A DNA stretch of 64,000 nucleotides, from positions 13,064,001 through 13,128,000 of the forward strand of contig NZ_CP069396.1 of NCBI RefSeq assembly GCF_016887565.1. The letters run 5' to 3'. The stretch comes from Archangium violaceum. Lineage in GTDB: Bacteria; Myxococcota; Myxococcia; Myxococcales; Myxococcaceae. The translations under genes were made by a program, and so were the position numbers. Under the pieces are notes generated by a model, which did no database searches, had not been told where the DNA came from, and worked only from the letters and a program-made list of their open reading frames with translations. Of the stretch, positions 16,462 through 24,751 are shown piece by piece; the first letter of the stretch is position 1; every line of letters starts with the position of its first letter.

Positions 16462-18333
16462 ATGTCCGGACCGGCCAAAGAGCCTCAGACGCTGAGCTCC
16501 CCCAACATCGATCTGCACTTTGGCGAGCGCATCGGAAGGTACCAGGTGCTCGCGCAGCTGTCGGTGGGGGGGATGGCGGAGCTCTTCCTGGGCTTCACGT
16601 CGGGACCGGGCGGGTTTCGCAAGTATGTAGCACTCAAGCGGATTCTTCCGGACGCGCGCAGCAACGAGCAGTTCGAGAAGATGTTCCTGGATGAAGCGCG
16701 GATCACCGCGGCGCTCAACCACGCGAACATCGGGCAGGTGTTCGAGCTGGGGCAGGACGAGGAGGGCCTCTTCCTGGCGATGGAGTTCATCGCGGGGCAG
16801 AACCTGAACCAGATCAGCTCCGTGTGCCGCCGCAGGGGCGTGGCGCTGCCGGCGGGCTTCAGCCTGTCGGTGGTGAGGGACGTGTGCCTGGCGCTGCACT
16901 CGGCGCACACCTTCACGACGCCGAGCGGCAAGCCCTACCCCGTCATCCACCGGGACGTGGCGCAGAAGAACGTGATGGTGGCGTACGACGGGGTGGTGAA
17001 GCTGCTGGACTTCGGGATCGCCAAGGCGCGAGACGGGGCCAGCCGCACGCAGGTGGGGATGGTGAAGGGTACCGCGGGGTACATGTCACCGGAGCAGGTG
17101 CGGTGCGAGCCGCTGGATGGGCGGAGCGATCTGTTCGCGGTGGGGGTGATGCTCCACGAGCTGCTGACGGGCAGGCGGCTGTTCGCGGGGGAGAGCGAGC
17201 GTCAGGAGATGGAGATGATCCTCGACGCGCCGATTCCGGTGCCGACGGCGCTGGTGCCGGCGATTCCGTCCGAGGTGTCGACGGCGGTGCTCAAGGCGTT
17301 GGCGCGCAAGCGGGAGGAGCGCTACGCGAACGGCCGGGAGATGGCGAGGGCGATCGAGGCGGCTGCGGGTCCCCTGCTGTTCGACGCCGAGCAGCGAGCG
17401 GCCTTCATGCGCGAGCACTTCCAGGATCGGATGGAGGTAACGCGCCGGCTGCTGGAGAGCGCGGACGAGGCGAGCGCGCAGGTGGACACGGGGACGGCGC
17501 GGATGCTGGGAGGCGCGGTGGAGGTGGGTACCGGCGGGGAGCCGGCGGAGCCGAGCCCGGCACGAGCGGAGAGGCAGCCCGCGGCGCGCGAGCGCTCGAA
17601 GCAGCCGGTGCAGGGACGGAGGCGTGAGGAGGTAGGGCGGGAGCCGGGCGACACGGCCAGGCTCGAGGCGCCGGCGGCGGGTACGCGGGCGGTCGCCACG
17701 ACGGGCCGGAGGGTGATGCGTGCCACGAAGGAGGAGGAGGGCCCGAAGGAGCCCGTGGCGGCGAAGGAGCAAGGGGCCACGGAGCCGCAAGGGAAGGCGG
17801 GGGCGGGAAGGTTCTGGGGGGCGATCCTCGTGTTGCTGGTGGTGGGAGGAGGCCTGGGTTTCGGCGCGGTGAAGGTGGTCGCGATGATGAAGGAGCAGGA
17901 GGCGACCGGGGCGCCGGCCGTGTTCGTGGGAGACCCATCGCCGATGACGCCCATCCAGTTGGAGGGCGGGGATCGGAAGGCGGGCGGAGCGGAGTCGTCG
18001 GCGGGAGCCAGCGCGCAGGCGGACGCGAAGCCGCAGGCGGAGACGAAGGATGGGAAGGAGACGCCGGCAGCGGCGAAGAAGGACGGTGACGGCGAGTCCC
18101 CGAGGAGTGTGAAGCAGGGGGCGCTGACGCTGGTCATCCTGCCGGAGGCGGAGGTGTTCCTGAACGGGCGCTCGTTGGGCAAGACGCCGCTGTTCAAGGT
18201 GCCGGTGCCGGTGGGCAAGCACCTGCTGTTGATCAAGGGAGCGGACAAGAAGAAGAGGGAACTCTCGGTGCCCATCGAGGTGGGCAAGACAGCGCAGTTC
18301 AAGCTGGCGCTGACGGACATCCCCGAGAAGTGA
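16462..18333 (+). CDS. Ser/Thr protein kinase with PEGA domain
   Basis: 623 residues from the ATG at 16462 (the frame opens 8 codons earlier at 16438, but homology begins at MSGP). Kinase domain about 20-290: VGGMAELFLG loop, YVALKRI lysine, catalytic loop HRDVAQKN (about 162-169), DFGIAK (about 183), MSPEQ. Then a charged, low-complexity linker, one transmembrane helix (ILVLLVVGGGLGFGAVKVV, about 453-471) and a C-terminal extracytoplasmic PEGA domain (552-623: 'LTLVILPEAEVFLNGRSLGKTPLFKVPVPVGKHLL'). PEGA is a surface-associated beta domain. The HRDVxxxN loop in place of HRDLKPEN is common among myxobacterial kinases. Preceded by the DnaA-box-like cluster. Confidence 0.92.
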   Translation: MSGPAKEPQTLSSPNIDLHFGERIGRYQVLAQLSVGGMAELFLGFTSGPGGFRKYVALKRILPDARSNEQFEKMFLDEARITAALNHANIGQVFELGQDEEGLFLAMEFIAGQNLNQISSVCRRRGVALPAGFSLSVVRDVCLALHSAHTFTTPSGKPYPVIHRDVAQKNVMVAYDGVVKLLDFGIAKARDGASRTQVGMVKGTAGYMSPEQVRCEPLDGRSDLFAVGVMLHELLTGRRLFAGESERQEMEMILDAPIPVPTALVPAIPSEVSTAVLKALARKREERYANGREMARAIEAAAGPLLFDAEQRAAFMREHFQDRMEVTRRLLESADEASAQVDTGTARMLGGAVEVGTGGEPAEPSPARAERQPAARERSKQPVQGRRREEVGREPGDTARLEAPAAGTRAVATTGRRVMRATKEEEGPKEPVAAKEQGATEPQGKAGAGRFWGAILVLLVVGGGLGFGAVKVVAMMKEQEATGAPAVFVGDPSPMTPIQLEGGDRKAGGAESSAGASAQADAKPQAETKDGKETPAAAKKDGDGESPRSVKQGALTLVILPEAEVFLNGRSLGKTPLFKVPVPVGKHLLLIKGADKKKRELSVPIEVGKTAQFKLALTDIPEK

Positions 18334-18362
18334 GTCCCCCCACCGTCACACCCCGCTCCAGG

Positions 18363-18464
18363 ATGGAAAAGCAGAATTCCAGTCCGCGCCTCTGGGTAGT
18401 TGTCCTCATAGGTGGGCTCGTGTCGGGTTGTGCAGCGGCCATCGCATGCCGACCAGGAGACTCA
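18363..18464 (+). pseudogene. 5' part of lipoprotein gene interrupted by an IS
   Basis: Encodes MEKQNSSPRL followed by a signal core (WVVVLIGGLVSGC, lipobox VSGC) and ACRPGDS. The frame enters the insertion sequence at 18465. Removing the IS and one copy of the TCA duplication joins codon TCA (18462-18464) in frame to ACA (19459), giving a 127-residue lipoprotein with the 3' part at 19459-19740. Confidence 0.85.
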
Positions 18465-19455
18465 GAGCTCGTTTCAAAAATGGACCTGAGAGGTCAGGTA
18501 ACATGCCCTGCCTATTCAGGGCCATTTCGTAAATGGCGCTCAAGCACGCGATAGAGAAGGAGGCAGTGGCCAAGGCGAAGGAGTGCCAGGTGCATCTGTG
18601 GGTTCCGCTCTTCGCGAATCCGCAGGCGTTTCATCTGGTGGAACCAGTCCAGGGAGCGCTCCACCACCCAGCGATGGCGTCCCAAACGCTCCTTCGACTC
18701 CACGCCTCGGCGGGCGATGCGGGGAACGATGTGGCGCTTCCGTAATCCCCGGCGGGTATCGGCATAATCGTACCCCTTGTCGCCGTGCCCTTTCGCCGGA
18801 CGCCTGCGTGGCCTGCCTCGTGGCCCCTTGATGGGGAGGATGGCGTCGAGGAGCGGCAGCGCCTCGCGCTTGTCGTGCACGTTGGCGGCCGACAGCAAGG
18901 TGGCCAGCGGCAGGCCCCGGCGGTCTACGACCAGGTGGTGCTTGCTGCCCGCCTTTCCTCTGTCCGTTGGATTCGGGCCTGTTTGGGCCCCCCTTTTATC
19001 GCCCGTAGGCTGCTGGAGTCGAACGAGGCCCGGCTCCAGTCAATGAGCCCCTTGTGCCCCAACTCGTTCAGCAACACCCGCTGGAGCTTCTCGAAGACTC
19101 CTGCTCGGCTCCACTTTCGCAGCCTCCTCCAGCACGTCGCCCCGCTGCACCCGAACACCTCGGCTGGCAGGTCTCTCCAGGCGATGCCCGTCCTGAGCAC
19201 GAAGATAATGCCCCGCAGGCACGCCCTATCGTCGCGCAATGGACGACCTCTTCTCCCTTTGCGGCGATGTCGTGGCAGCAGCGGCTCCACCCTCGCCCAC
19301 AGCTCGTCCGGGACCAGTTCGCGCCTCATGCTTGCGAGGATGAGCACCAGGTACGTAGAGGGAAGTCTGGATACCTCTGCGGTTCATTTATGAAACAATC
19401 CCGGGGAGGCAGGTCAGATGACCTAGGCTCCCTGGTCCATTTTTGAAACGAGCTC
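18465..19455 (-). mobile_element. IS5-family insertion sequence, IS1031-like, complete
   Basis: 991 bp, bounded by perfect 22-bp terminal inverted repeats starting GAGCTCGTTTCAAAAATGG (18465-18486 and 19434-19455) and by a TCA target duplication (18462-18464, 19456-19458). TIRs beginning with GAG and a TNA target are typical of the IS1031 group of the IS5 family. The transposase runs on the minus strand. It has inserted into a lipoprotein gene. Confidence 0.92.
18512..19329 (-). CDS. IS5-family transposase, two frames joined by -1 frameshift
   Basis: The upstream frame (19329 to about 18990) has 'RRELVPDELWARVEPLLPRH', FVLRTGIAWRDLPAEV and the first catalytic Asp in SFDSSSLRA. The downstream frame (about 18993 to 18512) has 'GSKHHLVVDRRGLPLATLLS', the second Asp in HGDKGYDY, and the Glu region RHRWVVERSLDWFHQMKRL. 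The switch is by -1 at the run AAAAGGGGGG (minus strand; 18988-18997), a typical slippery sequence for IS5 elements. Both frames are otherwise uninterrupted, so the product is probably functional. Confidence 0.85.
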
Positions 19456-19458
19456 TCA

Positions 19459-19740
19459 ACAGTGGACTGCTGCATAAAGAAGTACCCGCTGAGCCCTCTG
19501 GAGAACTGCACCGCCAGCCGTTCGGACGTGATCCTGGTCCTACGGGACATTTCGCTGAAAATCGACGATCAGGAGTTCGAGAACAACGAAGACCTTCCGG
19601 AGTGGAAGCAGGAGTGCATCAAGAACTACGTCCATTGCGTGGACGACAATTGGGGCGGGCCCTGTTACGACTGCATCCGCCGCTGTGAGGGCCAGCACAA
19701 ATGGCCTGCGGATATGTGCCCTCCCCCGGAAGACGAGTAA
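19459..19740 (+). pseudogene. 3' part of the IS-interrupted lipoprotein gene
   Basis: Continues the frame of 18363-18464 with TVDCCIKKYPLSPLENC and ends CEGQHKWPADMCPPPEDE. About ten Cys are spaced as in the small Cys-rich lipoproteins elsewhere in the window. A GTG (19462) could start translation here, but without a signal peptide. Its stop lies 2 bp before the DUSAM gene. Confidence 0.85.
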
Positions 19741-19742
19741 TC

Positions 19743-20531
19743 GTGTCGGCCAAAATCAGTTGGGATTCCATTCGTGAACTAGCCCGACGAGTGTTTGAAC
19801 ACGGCGAGTCGCTGGAACTGACGGAAGGCACGCGGGCCCTCCTGCTCAGGACCGCGCAAGAGGTGGGCATCAGTCAGCAGGAGGCAGAGGATGCCCTCCG
19901 AGACGTGAACATGGCCACCACGCTGCTAGAAGAGACCATGCGGCGCATCAACGACGGCTCCGACCGGGTTACCAGAGCACTACGCCAGAGTTCTGGCCTT
20001 CGTGACAAAGGGGACCTTGATGGGGCGTGCCAGCAACTGCGCGACGTGCTCGCCGTGGAGGTTGTTCCCCTCTACATCAAGCAGGTTGAAAAGAGACTCA
20101 AAGAGGTGACTCAACTGGCAGAGGTGAGCGCAACCGGGCGCGTGAGTGCGAACCTACCTGACCGGGACCAGCTCGCCGTTCTTGAACGCCGTGTTCAGCA
20201 GGGGCACGCACTAGAACTCACTGACGACCTGATCGCCCTTCTACGCCGGACCGCGCCCACGGCTGGAATCAGCGAGGCCGAGACGGAAGAGGCCCTCGAG
20301 AGCCCGGGAGGCGCAGAGGCCATCATGGCGATGATTCTCTCTCGCTTCCGAAATGGCAAGAAGAGGCTCACTCACGCTCTGTTCCGGATGACGAGCCTCC
20401 GGGACGCAGGAGATCTCGAAGGTGCGCGCCAGCAGATGCGTGACGTGCTCGCCGTGGAGACGGTGCCGCGATTCCGTCAGGCGGCCGAGGAACAACTAAG
20501 GGGCCTCGACAGTCCACCCCTGGAGTCGTAA
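19743..20531 (+). CDS. Tandem DUSAM-domain protein
   Basis: Start GTG at 19743, two bases after the lipoprotein stop, so the two were co-transcribed before the IS insertion. Two copies of the Myxococcales DUSAM domain (TIGR02267): residues about 5-115 ('SWDSIRELARRVFEHGESLELTEGTRALLLRTAQEVGIS ... ALRQSSGLRDKGDLDGACQQLRDVLAVEVVPLY') and about 140-255 ('DRDQLAVLERRVQQGHALELTDDLIALLRRTAPTAGIS ... DLEGARQQMRDVLAVETVPRF'). Soluble and helical. DUSAM has no known biochemical function. An IS polar effect may now lower its expression. Confidence 0.8.
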   Translation: MSAKISWDSIRELARRVFEHGESLELTEGTRALLLRTAQEVGISQQEAEDALRDVNMATTLLEETMRRINDGSDRVTRALRQSSGLRDKGDLDGACQQLRDVLAVEVVPLYIKQVEKRLKEVTQLAEVSATGRVSANLPDRDQLAVLERRVQQGHALELTDDLIALLRRTAPTAGISEAETEEALESPGGAEAIMAMILSRFRNGKKRLTHALFRMTSLRDAGDLEGARQQMRDVLAVETVPRFRQAAEEQLRGLDSPPLES

Positions 20532-20549
20532 CCCCAGGGATTATTGTGA

Positions 20550-20684
20550 GAGCACCTAAAGCTACTTTCATTATATCATCCAGATAAAGTTGATTCACTT
20601 GGCCCTAAAATCAAAGAAGTGGCCATCGAAATGACGAAGGAACTGAATGAGGCTTGGGCGAAAATCGAGTCCAACCAAGCCTAA
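20550..20684 (+). pseudogene. Remnant of a J-domain protein (3' end)
   Basis: A 44-codon frame without a start codon reads LLSLYHPDKVDSLGPKIKE and continues to a stop, with ELNEAWAKIE near the end. HPDKV is the HPD motif of a DnaJ J domain, and KELNEAW matches helix IV. The sequence begins just after a TGA (20547), so the upstream part has been lost or frameshifted. It is AT-richer than the surroundings. The DUF2019 gene begins two bases after it. Confidence 0.6.
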
Positions 20685-20686
20685 TC

Positions 20687-21139
20687 GTGACGAATCTCGA
20701 AAAGTGGGTTGAGGACTTCGCGCGGCATGTGGAAGCGCAGACGGCGGCGATATGGCGCGGAGACGCCAAGACCGGGAACAAGCATGCGGAACGGTGCTTG
20801 GCCGCGTTCGATAAGTTGTGCGCGCATGGGGATTCTGGACGGGATGCGCTTGCTACTCTGTTTACGCATCCAAACATGGATGTGAGGACCACGGCGGCGG
20901 CTCGAGCAATCTTGGAGGAGGCAGCGAAAGGTGAGGGTCTGGTAGCGTTTGCCGCCTCTCAAACGTTGAAACGCTGGGAGGAGGGCTCCTGGGCCCTGGA
21001 CCCTGCCGAGGATGCCGCGGGGCAGCCGGAATCACCCCGCGCGGCGCCGCCTGGTAAGCGCAGTCGACCACACACCGAGCGCGCCGTTGCCGCTACTGAC
21101 AGACGCAGGGGCGGCAAGCGCGATAAACCCGGCGGTTGA
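20687..21139 (+). CDS. DUF2019 domain protein
   Basis: Start GTG at 20687 (a longer frame from 20654 runs into the J-domain remnant and is rejected). Residues 1-100 resemble DUF2019: 'EKWVEDFARHVEAQTAAIWRGDAKTGNKHAERCLAAFDKLC', then 'ALATLFTHPNMDVRTTAAARAIL' and 'GLVAFAASQTLKRWEEG', a HEAT-like helical repeat arrangement. Such proteins are often immunity or accessory partners next to toxin genes in proteobacteria. The C-terminal 50 residues are Arg/Pro-rich with no family similarity and may be an accidental extension. Convergent with the DUF1330 gene. Confidence 0.7.
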   Translation: MTNLEKWVEDFARHVEAQTAAIWRGDAKTGNKHAERCLAAFDKLCAHGDSGRDALATLFTHPNMDVRTTAAARAILEEAAKGEGLVAFAASQTLKRWEEGSWALDPAEDAAGQPESPRAAPPGKRSRPHTERAVAATDRRRGGKRDKPGG

Positions 21140-21181
21140 TCTTGAACGGGGCGTGTTGCGGCTCGCGGAGGATGTCTTTCC

Positions 21182-21496
21182 TCACTTCCTGGTGGGATCC
21201 GCGCCCGGGGGTAGACCCTCGACGAGGAGCATCTCCGTGTGCGTACACGCCTGCCGGAGGGCCTTGGCCGCGGCGTACTCGGGAGAGGCCCACCAGGCGC
21301 GGGCCTGCTCGGTGGAGGGGAACTCCAGGATGACGAAGCGCTTGGGGTGCCACGAGCCCTCGAGCGCCTCGGTCGCGCCGCCGCGCACGAGGTAGAGACC
21401 GCCATAAGCGGCGATCGCCGGCGGAGCGAGCAGCTTGTACCGCTCGTAGGTCTCCGCGTCCTTCACATCGATCTGCACGACCACATAGGCAGGCAT
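21182..21496 (-). CDS. DUF1330 family protein
   Basis: A 104-residue dimeric ferredoxin-like protein: 'MPAYVVVQIDVKDAETYERY' opening, 'AAYGGLYLVRGGATEALEGSW' and 'RFVILEFPSTEQARAWWASPEY' are all DUF1330 signatures. The family (related to ABM/EthD folds) has no established reaction. It lies 20 bp downstream of the large ATPase and could be the last gene of that operon or a separate unit. Confidence 0.85.
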   Translation of the reverse strand: MPAYVVVQIDVKDAETYERYKLLAPPAIAAYGGLYLVRGGATEALEGSWHPKRFVILEFPSTEQARAWWASPEYAAAKALRQACTHTEMLLVEGLPPGADPTRK

Positions 21497-21516
21497 TCAC
21501 TTCCCTTTCGTCGCAA

Positions 21517-24500
21517 TCAGGAGCCGGTGCGTCGGGCCTCGGCCTGGGGCAGTGTACGGGCGGCGAGGCGCAGCAGCTCATCATCCGGAATCTGCTCGGT
21601 GGAGAGCACGGACGGGTCGGCCTTGACGGGCTGCACATGGCCCGCGTTGACGACGTGGAAGTGGCCGGTGGCCTGGCCGGGGATCTTCGCGGTGAAGTCC
21701 ACGCGGGCCTCGCTGAGCATGGGCTTCATCTTCTCGAGCGAGTTCTTCTCCCGCACGCGGCCGACGAACCAGGAGCGGATGGTGTCACGGCACTTGTAGT
21801 CGAAGTCACCGGGGCTCTGGGTGGCGAGCATCAAACCCAGACCGGCCGAGCGCGCACGCCGCAGCAGGTTCTCCATGGGCTGCTTGGTGGCGGGCTGCCG
21901 GGTGGCGGGCAGGTACATGTCGGCCTCGTCGAACATGAGCACGGCCTGCAGGCCACTGGAGGGGTTGCGGCCGAGCCAGCGAGACACCTCGATGAGGAGC
22001 TGGGACACCCAGAAGAGGACGCGGTCGGTATCTCCGAGGAACTTGGTGCTGATGACACTCAGGCGCGTCTTGCCGGGGAGCGCGTGGGCACCGCGGCCGA
22101 GCAGCAGATCCATCTCGAGCTTCTCGCCGCCGCTGCCCAGCAGGGCCTCGTTGTTGATGCGCAGCGTCTCGAGATCCTGCACGAGCCTGTCGAACAGCTT
22201 GATGTCGAGCCTCCCCACGGCGTTGACCAGCCGAGGATCCTTCTCGTCGATGAAGTAGACGAGCTTCTCCAGGGTGACGCCGGCGGGGGAGAGCTGGACG
22301 AGCTGATCGATGGCCTGGATGAGGATGGTGCGCAGGGACTTGTCGCGCCCGGTGTGCTTGTAATTGAGCATGCCGCCGAGGGCGTCACCCGCGAGCTGGG
22401 TGGCCTGCTTGCGATCGAACTCGGGCAGGGAGTCGAGCCCATCCGGGACGATGGGGATGGCGAGCGGGCGGCCATGGGGGTGCCCGGGGGTGAAGAGGGC
22501 CACGTCGAGCCGTTCACGCAGCAGGGCGCGGCGCTCGGAGCGGCGCGGATCATCGAGCTGGCGTGACCAGAGGGTATCGGTGGCGTAGCCGGCGAGGTCA
22601 CCCTTGCGGTCGATGAGGATGGCGGGGACGCCCTGGATCAGCAGCTGCTCCACGGCGTTGAGCGCGACCGTCGTCTTGCCACTGCCGGTGCCGCCGAGGA
22701 ACGCGGCGTGCTGCATGAGATCGCCGGGAGAGAGGAGGACGGAGTCCTTGGAGAGACTGTCCAGCTCGCCGATGCGCAGGGGCTCCAGCTTCCGGGCAGG
22801 CGCCGGGGGAACGGGCGCGGGCTGCACCGGAGCGGCGGGCTTCGGCGCGGTGCGGATCGCGGGGAGCGGCTGGGCGGCCTGCGGTGCGGTGGTCTGCTGG
22901 ATCGCGGGAGCCGGACGCGCCGCGGGACGCAGACGATCCAGATCGAGGATGTCACGCAGCGCCTTGATCTGCGTGAGGGGCCGGGCCGAGCGCAGCCAGG
23001 CGGCGAAGTCGGCGCGGGACTCGTGGCGCCCGCGGAAGTCCCTCAGCGCGAGCAGGGTGCGGTGATCGCTGTCCTCGATCACCGAGCGGCGCCCACCCTG
23101 GCTGATGAGCCGGCCGAGCTCCTCGGCGGCCTGGGTCTTCGGGTTGTTGGGGAAGGCGGTGGTGCGGACGACGACGGGGGTGCGGCCCTTCTTCTCCTTG
23201 CGGGCCTGTTCGATCTGCCGCGCGAGCGCCCCACCCTGCGGCCTGCCATTGCACAGGGCGACGTGGAGCTTCCCGTCCCCGGGAGAGACCTCCACGTGGA
23301 TGGACTCACCAAGAGTCGTGGCCTCGAAGCGGTGCCCGCTGTCCACCTCGTCGGTGCTGGCACGCAGGGCCCAGGCGAGGAGCACCGCCAGCTCGGAGTC
23401 ATCATCGGGCGGCGAGCCCTTGTACCCGGCGCGGAAGTCGTTCCAGAGCTGGTCCAGAGCCGAGCTGATCGGCTGGGGATGCTGGGTGATGCGCTGCTCC
23501 ACCTTCCCGGGCAGGTCCTCCACGAGGGGGAAGTGCTCGGGGAGACGGCCCTCGCGGATGGCGCGCTCGCGGTAGCGGCGGCACTCGTTGAGCACGTCGC
23601 GGGCACGCATGCCAGCGAGGGCCTCGAAGCCCTCATGCGGGAAGGGGTACGTGGGCTCCGCCGCGTCGAAGGGCGCGTTCTCCTGGTCGTAGAGGTACTC
23701 GAGGCGGCGCTCGGCGATGAGCCGGGCCTCCTCGGCGGTGCGCAGGCTCTGCAGGATGATGGGCGCGGGGTCCAACAGGATGCGATCCAACATGGGCCGC
23801 GTGAGCTGCGTGTTCATGCTGTCCCAGAAGTCGCGCAGACAGCTGATGACGATGAGGGACGAGGGGACCCGGTCCGCCAGATCGCAGATCGTCTGCATGG
23901 CGCGCCGGAAGGGCATGCCCGCGTCCTGGGGCTCGTAGATGTCCTCGAGCTGGTCCACGCACAGCACCAGCGAGTGCCCCAGCGCCCGCATCAGCCGGCC
24001 GAGGTGCTCCACCATCTTCTTCGGATCGTCATCGTGGATGCGGGGCACCATCCCGCCGAGCACCTTGCGATCCGGATCCGAGAGATCCTCGCAGCGCAGG
24101 TACTTGAGGACGCGGCTCTTGATCTTCGGCTCGTTGCGCTGGAGGTAGAGGATGGCGCGCATCAGATCCAGATCGATGTCCGTGAGCTCGGGCAGGGAGA
24201 TGAGCTCGTCGGTGGCGTCGCTGATGATCTGATGAACGTCCTCGACGTCCGTCTCGTGCTGCGTCAGGCCAGCGGCCCACTTGCCACAGCGGGAGAAGAG
24301 CGCGCTGGAGAGCTTCATCAACCCGGAGCCGGGCTGCGAGGGCTCGCAGTAGGGCTGGTCGAGCGAGTCGATGAGGTTGGCGAGGACGTAGCGCCCGTAG
24401 TTGGGCGTGGCCGTCGTCATCTGCATGTAGCCGACGAAGCCCAACGACTTCTCGTGCACGCGGGCGCGGAAGGCGCGCACCAGGTGCGTCTTGCCGCAGC

Positions 24501-24717
24501 CGGACTCGCCGAGCAGCAGCAGGATGCGCCCCGAGTCCAGGCCGGGCGGCGTGGTGGCGCGGGTGAGCAGACGCTCGAAGGAGGTGCGCGCCTCCTGATG
24601 CACATGCTCCACGTCGAACGGGTCGGGCCGCCAGATCTCATGGCGGTGCTGGATGGAGTGGAAGACCTCGGTGCGATCCGAGAGGAATGCGGCGAGACGG
24701 AGATCGGGCTGGCTCAT
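21517..24717 (-). CDS. Tandem-ATPase protein: AAA domain plus HerA/FtsK-like domain
   Basis: 1066 residues, apparently soluble. N-terminal AAA ATPase (about 35-360) with Walker A GESGCGKTH at 70-78 and Walker B in LVLCVDQLEDIY near 260. The middle (about 400-640) is charged and holds a Pro-rich spacer (AAPVQPAPVPPAPARK). The C-terminal HerA/DUF87-like motor has Walker A GGTGSGKTT near 672-680 and Walker B LMFDEADMYLPA near 929, then 'RRARSAGLGLMLATQSPGDF' (sensor-type motif), as in HerA, VirB4-like and DptH proteins. Predicted to bind and move along or pump DNA. It is the third gene of a minus-strand operon with a winged-helix-like protein and a nuclease, 34 bp downstream of the former. Confidence 0.85.
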   Translation of the reverse strand: MSQPDLRLAAFLSDRTEVFHSIQHRHEIWRPDPFDVEHVHQEARTSFERLLTRATTPPGLDSGRILLLLGESGCGKTHLVRAFRARVHEKSLGFVGYMQMTTATPNYGRYVLANLIDSLDQPYCEPSQPGSGLMKLSSALFSRCGKWAAGLTQHETDVEDVHQIISDATDELISLPELTDIDLDLMRAILYLQRNEPKIKSRVLKYLRCEDLSDPDRKVLGGMVPRIHDDDPKKMVEHLGRLMRALGHSLVLCVDQLEDIYEPQDAGMPFRRAMQTICDLADRVPSSLIVISCLRDFWDSMNTQLTRPMLDRILLDPAPIILQSLRTAEEARLIAERRLEYLYDQENAPFDAAEPTYPFPHEGFEALAGMRARDVLNECRRYRERAIREGRLPEHFPLVEDLPGKVEQRITQHPQPISSALDQLWNDFRAGYKGSPPDDDSELAVLLAWALRASTDEVDSGHRFEATTLGESIHVEVSPGDGKLHVALCNGRPQGGALARQIEQARKEKKGRTPVVVRTTAFPNNPKTQAAEELGRLISQGGRRSVIEDSDHRTLLALRDFRGRHESRADFAAWLRSARPLTQIKALRDILDLDRLRPAARPAPAIQQTTAPQAAQPLPAIRTAPKPAAPVQPAPVPPAPARKLEPLRIGELDSLSKDSVLLSPGDLMQHAAFLGGTGSGKTTVALNAVEQLLIQGVPAILIDRKGDLAGYATDTLWSRQLDDPRRSERRALLRERLDVALFTPGHPHGRPLAIPIVPDGLDSLPEFDRKQATQLAGDALGGMLNYKHTGRDKSLRTILIQAIDQLVQLSPAGVTLEKLVYFIDEKDPRLVNAVGRLDIKLFDRLVQDLETLRINNEALLGSGGEKLEMDLLLGRGAHALPGKTRLSVISTKFLGDTDRVLFWVSQLLIEVSRWLGRNPSSGLQAVLMFDEADMYLPATRQPATKQPMENLLRRARSAGLGLMLATQSPGDFDYKCRDTIRSWFVGRVREKNSLEKMKPMLSEARVDFTAKIPGQATGHFHVVNAGHVQPVKADPSVLSTEQIPDDELLRLAARTLPQAEARRTGS

Positions 24718-24751
24718 CGGGAATCCCTTGCACCCGCGAGAGAGGAAGCGA

